64,000 nucleotides of DNA, taken from NCBI GenBank assembly GCA_002083635.1, contig MSXP01000008.1, positions 17,930 through 81,929 on the forward strand, read 5' to 3'. The translations under genes and the position numbers were made by a program. A model generated the notes under the pieces. That model had not been told where the DNA came from. It did no database searches and saw only the letters and a list, made by a program, of their open reading frames with translations. This document shows, piece by piece, positions 27,709 to 35,009 of this stretch. Within the stretch, counting starts at the first letter, position 1. The number at the start of each line of letters is the position of its first letter. The stretch comes from Proteobacteria bacterium ST_bin12 (GTDB lineage Bacteria > Pseudomonadota > Gammaproteobacteria > Burkholderiales > Methylophilaceae).

Positions 27709-28703
27709 ACTACATTACCTCCTGCCCCGCTTGCGAAACGCAGTTTTTACTGAATATCGATCATTTAAAAGCGTATCGCGGCAAGGTGCGGTGCGGTCAT
27801 TGTGGGCATATTTTCAACGCCAAAAATCGGTTAACTAAGGTGACTGACGAGGTTCGCGGTGTTGGTGATCATGGCTCTGCAGAACATAACATTAGTTTAG
27901 AAGCAAGCTATACCATTAGTGACACCGATGATTTTGATGTTGAAAGCGATACATTTGAATACAATGAATCTGCGCGTGCAGCAGATGAAAAGCCGATTAG
28001 CGAAGTATTGAATGTGGTGTTAGAAACGGTGCCAAACCTGTCTGATTTAAGCAGTCAAAACGAATTGGCTAAAAATCAACAGGCTAGTAGGGACTTTACC
28101 AATAGACCCAATATCAGTAAACAGACGTCTGTATCAATCGCTGAAGAAGATGTTGATATCGATGCAGTACGCGCGCCTATCTTTATAGAAGATTTAACCA
28201 CTGATCCCAAATTTAGGCTCGACAAGCCAAAACTGAACATTTGGTTAATTTTTATAGCGTTATTGTTAGTCATCATTGCTTTATTACAGAGCGTTTATTT
28301 TTTGCGCTCAACAATCGCCGTCAATTATCCACAATTTAAGCCTTATTTACAGCAAGCTTGTGCGTATTTAAATTGCAAAGTTAACTTACCGCAACAGCTA
28401 GAATTGCTCACAATTGACGACTCTGATATGCAAGAAAGCGACGATTATCAGGATGTGATTAATTTTTCAAGCCTACTAATTAATAACGCACCGCATGCGC
28501 AAGCCTATCCTAATATTGAGCTTACCCTTACGGATATTGACGACAAACCTGTATTAAGAAAACTGGTGCGCCCGCAAGAGTATTTGAATAGTGGCGTTAA
28601 TATCATTGACGGCTTAATGGGGCGCGAGGAAGTACGTATCAATCTTGCTATCAATGTGCAAAATCTATCAGTTGCTGGCTATCGCGTACTAATCACTTAT
28701 TAA
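27705..28703 (+). CDS. MJ0042 zinc-ribbon / DUF3426 membrane protein
   Basis: A 332-residue protein with an N-terminal zinc ribbon (C7, C10, C30, C33), a long acidic, Ser-rich and probably disordered linker (50-165), one transmembrane helix near 180-205, and a periplasmic DUF3426 domain. This family sits next to prmA in many betaproteobacteria. It is translationally coupled to prmA. The function is unknown; the zinc ribbon is on the cytoplasmic side. Confidence 0.85.
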   Translation: MNYITSCPACETQFLLNIDHLKAYRGKVRCGHCGHIFNAKNRLTKVTDEVRGVGDHGSAEHNISLEASYTISDTDDFDVESDTFEYNESARAADEKPISEVLNVVLETVPNLSDLSSQNELAKNQQASRDFTNRPNISKQTSVSIAEEDVDIDAVRAPIFIEDLTTDPKFRLDKPKLNIWLIFIALLLVIIALLQSVYFLRSTIAVNYPQFKPYLQQACAYLNCKVNLPQQLELLTIDDSDMQESDDYQDVINFSSLLINNAPHAQAYPNIELTLTDIDDKPVLRKLVRPQEYLNSGVNIIDGLMGREEVRINLAINVQNLSVAGYRVLITY

Positions 28704-28850
28704 GTACAGTCGCATTTACTTAACCAGTATTTCTAATGAAAATCATGAGCGTGTTTTAATAACATCGCATACGCTTTACTTTTAACTAATCTGTATTATC
28801 CAAGTCATAGATTGTGTAGTTAATTTAAATGAAATTTTTAGGAGATTATT

Positions 28851-28922
28851 ATGTGGACAACACCAGCAGCTACAGAAATGCGTTTTGGCTTTGAAGTAAC
28901 AATGTACGTAATGAACAAATAA
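28851..28922 (+). CDS. pqqA: Coenzyme PQQ precursor peptide PqqA
   Basis: A 23-residue peptide identical in layout to PqqA: MWTTPAATEMRFGF followed by E15-V-T-M-Y19. The Glu and Tyr of the ExxxY motif are cross-linked by PqqE to form the PQQ skeleton. AGGAG lies 6 nt before the ATG and an intrinsic terminator follows 16 nt after the stop, so it is expressed as its own unit. No pqqB, C, D or E gene is in the window. PQQ serves periplasmic alcohol dehydrogenases, which fits a methylotroph. The gene is too short for default gene callers. Confidence 0.93.
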   Translation: MWTTPAATEMRFGFEVTMYVMNK

Positions 28923-28937
28923 GCTTTAATTCTGAAC

Positions 28938-28966
28938 AAAAAAGGCACTTTTCAGTGCCTTTTTTT
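28938..28966 (+). terminator. Intrinsic terminator of pqqA
   Basis: A perfect stem AAAGGCACT / AGTGCCTTT with a four-base loop ends in a run of T. It closes the pqqA transcript and, read the other way, has an A/T context that could also serve the oxyR gene, which ends at 28999. Confidence 0.9.
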
Positions 28967-28998
28967 ACGTCTATCCATTACTAAAATGGATAAAACAA

Positions 28999-29901
28999 TC
29001 AAGCCACCATTTTCATATAATCTGAATCAATCGCCTTAATTGCATCCACAATTATTTCTACTGCCTCTAGCCGAACAAAGCTTTTACGCCATGCAATGGC
29101 AATACGTCTTGTTGGAGCTGGGCTGGTAAATGGAATCACCTTGATTAAGGGATTATTATAGCGCTCAGCCGTTGCAGAGGAAGGCAAAACCGTAATGCCT
29201 AGATTTGAAGCCACCATATTTCGAATCGTTTCTAGTGAATTGCCTTGTAACACCTCGCCTTTTCGAGATAGCTCTGGACAAGCTTGCGTCACTTGATTGC
29301 TAAAGCAATGCCCGCTATTTAGTAACAGCACTTTCTCATCAGACAATTCTTCTGGATTAATTTGTTTACGCGTTGCCCAATGATGATGGCTTGGCACCAC
29401 CACGTCGAACTCCTCATCATAAAGCGCTTTATATTGCAGGCCAGGCACATCAAACGGTAACGCAATAATCGCCACATCAATCACTCCATTGCGTAATTGT
29501 GCCTCTAAATTTGCGGTTAAGTTTTCTTCTACTTCTAGCGGCATATCTGGCGCAGTTTTACGTAATATTGGGATAATCTCTGGCAGCAAATAAGGCCCAA
29601 CGGAATGAATCATGCCTAGTTTTAAAGCACCTTTTAATTGATTTTTGCCGAGCTCAGCCAACTGCTTGATTCTGCCTGCTTCTTCTAACACGCGCGATGC
29701 TTGTTCAATAATTTTGGCGCCAATTTCTGTTGGCGTGACATCTGAACGGCTACGCTCAAATATCATCACGTTTAATTCTTGCTCTAGTTTTTTAATGCCT
29801 AAACTTAAGGCGGGTTGTGTCACAAAACATTTTTCTGCAGCACGTCTAAAATTGCGCTCTTGTGCCACTGCCATCACAAATTTAAGTTCGATTAATGTCA
29901 T
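28999..29901 (-). CDS. oxyR: OxyR hydrogen-peroxide-sensing LysR regulator
   Basis: A 300-residue LysR-type regulator with an N-terminal winged helix (FVTQPALSLGIKKLE) and a peroxide-sensing domain. Redox cysteines C199 and C208 in GHCFSNQVTQAC have the same numbering and spacing as in E. coli OxyR, which separates it from other LysR proteins. It is divergent from katA, the expected target, with an apparent OxyR operator in the gap. Confidence 0.95.
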   Translation of the reverse strand: MTLIELKFVMAVAQERNFRRAAEKCFVTQPALSLGIKKLEQELNVMIFERSRSDVTPTEIGAKIIEQASRVLEEAGRIKQLAELGKNQLKGALKLGMIHSVGPYLLPEIIPILRKTAPDMPLEVEENLTANLEAQLRNGVIDVAIIALPFDVPGLQYKALYDEEFDVVVPSHHHWATRKQINPEELSDEKVLLLNSGHCFSNQVTQACPELSRKGEVLQGNSLETIRNMVASNLGITVLPSSATAERYNNPLIKVIPFTSPAPTRRIAIAWRKSFVRLEAVEIIVDAIKAIDSDYMKMVA

Positions 29902-29915
29902 TTAATATCGCTTTT

Positions 29916-29956
29916 AATCAGTAAAATTTATCATACATTGATTAATTAAACTTATC
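29916..29956. promoter_or_regulatory. Candidate OxyR operator in the oxyR-katA gap
   Basis: Four short half-sites have the spacing expected for a tetrameric OxyR site: AAT (29916-29918), N11, ATC (29930-29932), N7, GAT (29940-29942), N11, ATC (29954-29956). The N11/N7/N11 pattern matches the ATAG-N7-CTAT tandem layout of known OxyR sites, although the half-site bases are weak. A TACAAT -10 box for katA lies at 30001-30006 with no good -35, as in activator-dependent promoters. Confidence 0.45.
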
Positions 29957-30061
29957 AACAGTATCAAAACATACAATTATACAAATGGCATTCGCTTCCC
30001 TACAATGCATTACATGGTATCGGTTATTGATTAGATACAAACACTTTAAAAGGAGCAAACT

Positions 30062-30136
30062 ATGTTACAACATGTATTGAATCAGCCTAACCAGATTCTT
30101 GTTGAGCTTCTGGCGTCCTACGCACTAACGCATTAA
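30062..30136 (+). CDS. 24-codon leader ORF upstream of katA
   Basis: ATG at 30062 is preceded by AGGAG with a 6-nt gap, as good a ribosome-binding site as any in the window. It opens a 24-residue frame ending in TAA at 30134-30136. The peptide (MLQHVLNQPNQILVELL...) has no signal or membrane segment. The ORF lies in the katA leader, 46 nt before the katA start, which has its own AGGAG. It may be a regulatory leader or a true small protein. Real translation is likely from the ribosome-binding site; the function is unknown. Confidence 0.5.
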   Translation: MLQHVLNQPNQILVELLASYALTH

Positions 30137-30182
30137 CAAAGAATTTATTACAACATGACAAATTGATTATTAGGAGAGCAAT

Positions 30183-31673
30183 ATGGCTAAAAATGTATTA
30201 ACCACCTCAGCTGGCGCACCTGTGGCCGACGATAACAACAGCATTTCAGTGGGTGCGCGTGGCCCATTAACTTATGACAACCACTACTTGTTTGAGAAAT
30301 TAGCGCATTTTAACCGCGAGCGTATTCCAGAACGCGTTGTGCACGCACGTGGTACAGCCGCACATGGTACTTTTACGGTAACTAAAAGCTTAAAAGATGT
30401 AACGATTGCCAACTTTTTACAAGAAGCTGGTCAACAAACCGACGTGTTTTTACGCTTTTCAACGGTTGGTGGCGGCCAAGATTCTAGCGATTATGCACGC
30501 GATCCGCGTGGCTTTTCGGTTAAGTTTTATACCAAAGAGGGCAACTGGGATATGGTGGGCAATAACACACCCGTGTTTTTCTTGAATGACCCGATTAAGT
30601 TTCCTGATTTTATTCATAGCCAAAAGAAAGATGCGCGTACCAATTTACCCAACCCTGCTAACGCATTTGAGTTTTGGGCGAATCATCCGCAATCTTTGCA
30701 CCAGATGACGATCTTGATGTCTGATCGCGGTATTCCTGCGTCGTATCGTCATGTGCATGGTTTTAGTAGCCACACATTAAGCTTTTACAATGCCAAAGGT
30801 GAGCGTTTCTGGTGCAAATGGCATTTTAAAACCAATCAAGGCATTAAAAACTTAACCAATGAAGAAGCGGTAAAAATGCCAGCAAATGGCGCGCAAAAAG
30901 ATTTAGTTGAGGCGATTGATAGGGGAGACTTTCCGTCATGGCGTGTTGAGGTACAAATCATGACAGAAGAAGAAGCCAAAAATTATCACATCAACCCGTT
31001 TGATTTAACCAAAGTGTGGCCATATGCCGATTTTCCTGTGATTGAGATTGGCAAGTTAGAGCTAAACAAAAACGTGAACAATTACTTTGCAGAAACTGAG
31101 CAAGCGGCCTTTGCACCGAGCAATTTTGTGCCAGGCATCAATGCATCGCCAGATAAAATGTTGCAAGCTCGTTTATTGGCTTATCAGGATGCGCACCGTT
31201 ACAGAGTTGGCGCGAATGTAAATCAGATTCCAATCAACGCGCCTAAATGCATTGTTAATCACTATCAACGTGATGGTGCATTTGCAGGCATGGGTTGTCC
31301 CGTAGGACATGGCAGTGGAAATGCAAGCTATGGCAGTCAAGCCGCTACGGTAAACGCTTCTAACTTCTTTCCTAATGATAGGGCAAGTGAAGGCGCGCCA
31401 GTGCCAGCACCGCACGTTGCAGTGCCGCCTATGCCGATATTGGAAGACGCTTGGATTAAGCCTTATTCGCAAGATGATGAGGATTACGCCAGCCAAGCAG
31501 GCAATTTGTTCCGAATTATGAACGATAGCCAAAAAGCGCAGTTATTTGGCAATATTGCAGGCGGCTTATCAACAACCAATCCCAGCATTCAAGCGCGTAT
31601 GTTGGCGCAATTTGCAAAAGCAGATCCAGCTTATGCACAAGGCGTTAAAAACGCGATTGCTGCAATGAAGTAA
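30183..31673 (+). CDS. katA: Monofunctional heme catalase
   Basis: Converts hydrogen peroxide to water and oxygen. It has 496 residues, a clade-3-like small-subunit catalase. The distal His is H54 in RVVHARG, the conserved Asn is in MVGNNTPVFF, and the proximal heme Tyr is in RLLAYQDAHRYRVG. AGGAGA lies just before the ATG. It is divergent from oxyR and closed by a strong terminator. Confidence 0.95.
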   Translation: MAKNVLTTSAGAPVADDNNSISVGARGPLTYDNHYLFEKLAHFNRERIPERVVHARGTAAHGTFTVTKSLKDVTIANFLQEAGQQTDVFLRFSTVGGGQDSSDYARDPRGFSVKFYTKEGNWDMVGNNTPVFFLNDPIKFPDFIHSQKKDARTNLPNPANAFEFWANHPQSLHQMTILMSDRGIPASYRHVHGFSSHTLSFYNAKGERFWCKWHFKTNQGIKNLTNEEAVKMPANGAQKDLVEAIDRGDFPSWRVEVQIMTEEEAKNYHINPFDLTKVWPYADFPVIEIGKLELNKNVNNYFAETEQAAFAPSNFVPGINASPDKMLQARLLAYQDAHRYRVGANVNQIPINAPKCIVNHYQRDGAFAGMGCPVGHGSGNASYGSQAATVNASNFFPNDRASEGAPVPAPHVAVPPMPILEDAWIKPYSQDDEDYASQAGNLFRIMNDSQKAQLFGNIAGGLSTTNPSIQARMLAQFAKADPAYAQGVKNAIAAMK

Positions 31674-31688
31674 TATTATGTACGCAAT

Positions 31689-31717
31689 AAAAGCCCGCCT
31701 TTGCGGGCTTTTTATTT
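31689..31717 (+). terminator. Intrinsic terminator of katA
   Basis: AAAAGCCCGC and GCGGGCTTTTT form a GC-rich stem with a four-base loop followed by a T-rich tail, 16 nt after the katA stop. Confidence 0.92.
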
Positions 31718-31805
31718 TTATACATTGTAAGTATTTGATACTGTTATCGACCAACTAACTCAATTATCACTTAAAATAAATAAAATAAATGGATGGGAAG
31801 TTAAC

Positions 31806-31970
31806 ATGAAAACTTGGATGTGCATTGTGTGTGGTTTGATGTATGAAGAAGAAAAAGGCTGGCCAGAAGACGGCATTGCGCCTGGCACACGTTGGGAAGA
31901 TGTGCCCGATGATTGGTTATGCCCTGAGTGCGGCGCAGGGAAAGCTGATTTTGAAATGGTGGAATTTTAA
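31806..31970 (+). CDS. Rubredoxin
   Basis: A 54-residue iron protein for one-electron transfer. The two Cys pairs of the Fe(SCys)4 site are C6-I-V-C9 (in MCIVCGLMYEE) and C39-P-E-C42 (in WLCPECGAGKADF). The core GWPEDGIAPGTRWEDVP is typical. A GGGAAG site precedes the ATG. The gene is short enough to escape automated calling. A second copy of its last ten codons lies 1.1 kb downstream beyond a glycosyltransferase gene. Confidence 0.94.
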   Translation: MKTWMCIVCGLMYEEEKGWPEDGIAPGTRWEDVPDDWLCPECGAGKADFEMVEF

Positions 31971-32000
31971 ATTATGACTAAAAATAGACAGCTGAGAGCA

Positions 32001-32894
32001 TTACTTCTTATTTAATAAACTAGTTCTTACAGCATCTCTCATTTTTTCTGGCAAACACAACATTGCAAGTTTTCTGAAATTCATATCAAATGGTAGCATT
32101 CTTCTATATGGTGTCTTTCTCAAATAATGCCAATATATCTTTTTGTAATGATGCTTATTATATGCATGCCAAGGCTTTGAAACTCCCGTGTAGTGAATAA
32201 TTACAGGGTTAATGATTGCATCATTACTATCGCAAAACTCATAACGATTTTGTCTCTGCTTAACATCCATTTCTATTATGGCAGTTTGCAGGTTATATTT
32301 TGGACTAACCCTCTCCCACCTACCGTTAATTATTGCATTCAAAGCACACTGGTCTAACCACTCTAATCTGTGTGTTTCAGTTCTGATAAAGTTAATTACT
32401 TGATCACTAATAAATTCATCACGCCATTTTTTTAAATTAATCAACAATACACCAGCGTTAAAATAGCGAGCGCTCGGTGACATGCCCAAATGATTTCCAT
32501 TCATAGTAGGCTCTTCAACAGCTATTAAATACTTATCAGTAATGTCATGATTCCAAAAATCGTTCAAAGATCCATTTACAACTACATCAGAGTCTATATA
32601 CAACACCTTATCATGTGTTACTAAAGTTTCTATAAGCAATCTGTAATAAGTTGCTTTGGAAAATTGGTCTCTTGTTAACAGATCATTTAACTCACCTCCG
32701 CCTACTTTCGCGTTAATAAAGGTGTGCCTTTTATGTAAATCTAAACTGAGTAGTTTGTCCCAATCCTTTGCATTAATATCACTATGGATAATATAAATAC
32801 TAATATGAACATGTGAGTTATTGTGCAATAGCGAAGAAATCGCAACAGACAAATGTGGTAAGTAGCTTTGATCACACCCAAATACAACTATCAT
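32001..32894 (-). CDS. Family GT8 glycosyltransferase
   Basis: A retaining glycosyltransferase of the GT8 (lipopolysaccharide galactosyl/glucosyltransferase, glycogenin-like) type. The ATG at 32894 has AAGAGG 6 nt upstream and starts MIVVFGCDQSYLPHL; an ATG six codons earlier lacks this. The metal-binding DxD is in LYIDSDVVV, and the C-terminal HYTGVSKPW motif is intact. There are 297 residues. It is markedly AT-rich compared with neighbours, has no other polysaccharide genes beside it, and is flanked by a duplicated rubredoxin end, all of which suggests acquisition by transfer. The acceptor is unknown. Confidence 0.88.
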   Translation of the reverse strand: MIVVFGCDQSYLPHLSVAISSLLHNNSHVHISIYIIHSDINAKDWDKLLSLDLHKRHTFINAKVGGGELNDLLTRDQFSKATYYRLLIETLVTHDKVLYIDSDVVVNGSLNDFWNHDITDKYLIAVEEPTMNGNHLGMSPSARYFNAGVLLINLKKWRDEFISDQVINFIRTETHRLEWLDQCALNAIINGRWERVSPKYNLQTAIIEMDVKQRQNRYEFCDSNDAIINPVIIHYTGVSKPWHAYNKHHYKKIYWHYLRKTPYRRMLPFDMNFRKLAMLCLPEKMRDAVRTSLLNKK

Positions 32895-33082
32895 TGATTG
32901 CCTCTTAAACATTAGGCCACTAAATAAAAAATATTATAAAATAAAAATATATTTTGTATGAAAACTATTTATGTTTTTGCAACCAATGCGTCAGCGAAAA
33001 GTTACTACTAAGTTCAGATTACGCCAAGCATATGTTAGAAGGATGAACCTAATATTGACTTTTCCTAGAGTTTGTTAAAACA

Positions 33083-33112
33083 AAAGGCGATTTTGAGATG
33101 GTGGAATTTTAA
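33083..33112 (+). pseudogene. Remnant copy of the rubredoxin 3' end
   Basis: Ten codons (K-G-D-F-E-M-V-E-F-stop) match the end of the rubredoxin gene at 31941-31970 at 27 of 30 bases, in the same orientation. Upstream of this the similarity fades and no start or Cys motifs remain. The remnant sits just past the glycosyltransferase gene, so the two rubredoxin ends bracket it. Confidence 0.7.
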
Positions 33113-33179
33113 TGTGTAATGTTAGCTAAAAGTGCGGTATTATTTTTATTAGGTAATTTGTCGATAAGACTGGATAAAT

Positions 33180-33803
33180 ATGAAAACCGTACTAATTGCC
33201 AACCCCAAAGGCGGTAGCGGCAAAACGACACTTGCAACTAATCTAGCGGGCTATTTTGCCAGCTTGAATTACCGCGTCATGCTGTCAGACCTCGATCGCC
33301 AACAATCAGCTACTGGCTGGCTACAAAGACGCTCTGCCGAATTACCGTTTATAGAAAGCCACCAACCAAAAGCTAAACAAACTGATTTTAAAGCCAAATG
33401 GCTAGTGGCAGACTCGCCAGGTGGATTTAGAGACGAAAAGTTATCTGATGCAATTAAACAAGCTGATTGCATTATTGTGCCCGTACAACCATCTGCATTT
33501 GATATTGGTGCCACGCAAGATTTTTTAGATTTGTTAAATGCAGAAAAAGCGATTCGCAAACAAAAAACCTTTGTGGCATTAGTTGGTATGCGGGTAAATA
33601 CTCGTACAAACGCTGCCATCAAATTATCAGAATTTATGGCACAAACTAACTTTCCAGTTTTGACTTATTTACGCAATGCACAAAGCTATGTCACAGCGGC
33701 AGAGCAAGGCCTAAGTTTATTCGATATGCGACCATCTTTGGTGGCGCAAGATATTGAACAATGGCGGCCTTTATTAGATTGGATTGATCAGACTACTGCT
33801 TAA
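33180..33803 (+). CDS. Orphan ParA/MinD-family ATPase
   Basis: A 207-residue deviant-Walker ATPase with KGGSGKTT at 10-17, the Walker A' DLDRQQSA segment and DSPGG as Walker B. It is shorter than chromosomal ParA and has no N-terminal DNA-binding domain. No ParB-like partner adjoins it. Such short ParA proteins position plasmids, chemoreceptor arrays or other cargo; which one applies here is unknown. It is distinct from the parA at 51.6 kb. Confidence 0.85.
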   Translation: MKTVLIANPKGGSGKTTLATNLAGYFASLNYRVMLSDLDRQQSATGWLQRRSAELPFIESHQPKAKQTDFKAKWLVADSPGGFRDEKLSDAIKQADCIIVPVQPSAFDIGATQDFLDLLNAEKAIRKQKTFVALVGMRVNTRTNAAIKLSEFMAQTNFPVLTYLRNAQSYVTAAEQGLSLFDMRPSLVAQDIEQWRPLLDWIDQTTA

Positions 33804-33840
33804 TCATTTGGCTTATTGTTGCCAACGCAACACCAAGCAA

Positions 33841-33868
33841 TTGAGATTTTTTTAAATTACGTTAAAAT
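33841..33868 (+). promoter_or_regulatory. Probable sigma-70 promoter for the 31-residue peptide gene
   Basis: TTGAGA (33841-33846) and TAAAAT (33863-33868) with a 16-nt spacer, each a near-consensus box. They lie about 75 nt before the small gene at 33943 and after the orphan parA stop. Confidence 0.45.
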
Positions 33869-33942
33869 ATTAACCTCAAATTTGTGGTTGAGTTTTTAGC
33901 TTGATACTTTTAAATCAATCGATATTTACATTGGAGAGCATT

Positions 33943-34038
33943 TTGGACTTTGAGGGCGCAGTTGGTATTTATTACTTAGTAGGTGTTTTAGTGGTTATTA
34001 GTGCAATTTTGTATGTTTGTGTTAAAAAAATTAAATAA
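33943..34038 (+). CDS. 31-residue single-pass membrane peptide
   Basis: A TTG start at 33943 is preceded by GGAGAG with a 4-nt gap and opens a 31-residue frame: a short acidic head (MDFEGAV), one hydrophobic helix (about residues 8-27) and a basic tail (KKIK). That charge pattern fits an N-out, C-in membrane peptide. It has its own likely promoter and ends 2 nt before a strong intrinsic terminator, so it is a self-contained transcription unit. I recognise no family; small oxidase or transporter subunits have similar shapes. Confidence 0.65.
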   Translation: MDFEGAVGIYYLVGVLVVISAILYVCVKKIK

Positions 34039-34040
34039 AT

Positions 34041-34066
34041 AAAAAGGCCATTTAAGGCCTTTTTAA
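34041..34066 (+). terminator. Intrinsic terminator of the small membrane peptide gene
   Basis: AAAAAGGCC and GGCCTTTTT pair around an AT-rich loop and are followed by more T, directly after the stop codon at 34038. Confidence 0.88.
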
Positions 34067-34099
34067 ATTTTAAGCATTCAGTTTTGTTTTAGTCGTTTT

Positions 34100-34247
34100 T
34101 TAATTAAGCCCACGCAATTTAGAGGCAGCTAGCGAAGCTGCAGCCGTTCTTGTTTCAACACCCAGCTTCACAAAAACATGCTCTTAATGCTTGAATCGTT
34201 CTGGAGCTAGTGCTTAAAATGTCGCCAATATCGCGGCTGGTTTTACC
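34100..34247 (-). pseudogene. Decayed LuxR-type helix-turn-helix gene
   Basis: On the minus strand one frame reads GKTSRDIGDILSTSSRTIQAL and a neighbouring frame then reads HVFVKLGVETRTAAASLAAS before a stop at 34100-34102. Joined, these make a standard LuxR/GerE DNA-binding domain. A one-base change near 34181 breaks the frame, and an in-frame TAA lies directly before the GKT segment. The rest of the regulator is not recognisable. This is a dead remnant of a quorum- or response-regulator-type gene. Confidence 0.7.
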
Positions 34248-34498
34248 TTAAAGAATTGATAATCTAAGGCTTCATTGGCACGTCTAAGGCCGAGCGACCA
34301 CCGACCAACTCTTGCTGAGCCAGCAAGCCTGCGAGTTAATTAGCAAACTCGATAACGTGATTGCAACTAGCTCTGTAAGATCGTGTGATATAGCGACTGA
34401 ACACGAACTAGCCTATCGAAATATGCTAATAGATAGTGCTAGCCCACTATAGTATTTTAAACTTGCGGGTTGCGCAGGCGCTGCAAGAGCCGCTGAGG
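34248..34498. other. Non-coding, apparently decayed stretch
   Basis: I find no open frame with coding character, no terminator and no repeat in this stretch. It adjoins the LuxR-type remnant and probably holds its eroded upstream part, but I cannot align it to a known domain. Confidence 0.4.
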
Positions 34499-34616
34499 CT
34501 AATCACATACAATAAAGTCATTGCGCAATACAGCGACACAGCTATTTTCTTTTAGTGGCAAAACTTGTTCTTGAAATTTATCTAGTGTAACTCTATATTT
34601 GCAAGGTTGAATACAG

Positions 34617-35009
34617 CTAACGCGCACAAAAACATTCTTTAGAAAAGAGTTTAATAAATTTAGGCTCGCGCGCTTCAAAAGGTAGGCCTTTAAATTCACT
34701 TTGCCAAAATTGGTTTGGCAAGGCATAACTGCAAACGGTTAGCTTGCGCAAATAACTAAGTGCTTCGCCATGCCCGCGCGCAAGGTCGTTTTCTAGCGCT
34801 ATCCAATTGTTTTTAATAAAATACCTTGCTTGGTTTGCAGGGTCAGAAAGTTCATGTGAGCCTTCAGTATACTCATAAAAATAACATGTATTTTGATTGC
34901 TTTGAATTGGTTGCTGTTCAACGGAATTTATTTGTTCTTGCGCCAATGTAAAATTGTGATGACAAAGCAGAAAAATACAAGCAAACAAGTGCTTAAAATG
35001 CGAACACAT
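34617..35009 (-). CDS. DUF3015-like secreted protein, possibly frameshifted
   Basis: A 130-residue exported protein starting at 35009 (MCSHFKHLFACIFLL, signal peptide to about residue 26). The segment FIKNNWIALENDLARGHGEALSYL resembles the N...L..D.A.G.GE.L pattern of DUF3015 proteins. The frame stops at 34617, but a neighbouring frame continues to 34499 for another 38 Cys-containing residues, so a frameshift near 34630 may have shortened it. It overlaps the end of the DUF4105-like gene by 17 nt. The function is unknown. Confidence 0.5.
   Translation of the reverse strand: MCSHFKHLFACIFLLCHHNFTLAQEQINSVEQQPIQSNQNTCYFYEYTEGSHELSDPANQARYFIKNNWIALENDLARGHGEALSYLRKLTVCSYALPNQFWQSEFKGLPFEAREPKFIKLFSKECFCAR

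Noticed and set aside
31173..31532. 119-codon open frame antisense to katA
   Set aside because: It lies fully within a well-supported catalase gene and shows no coding signature.
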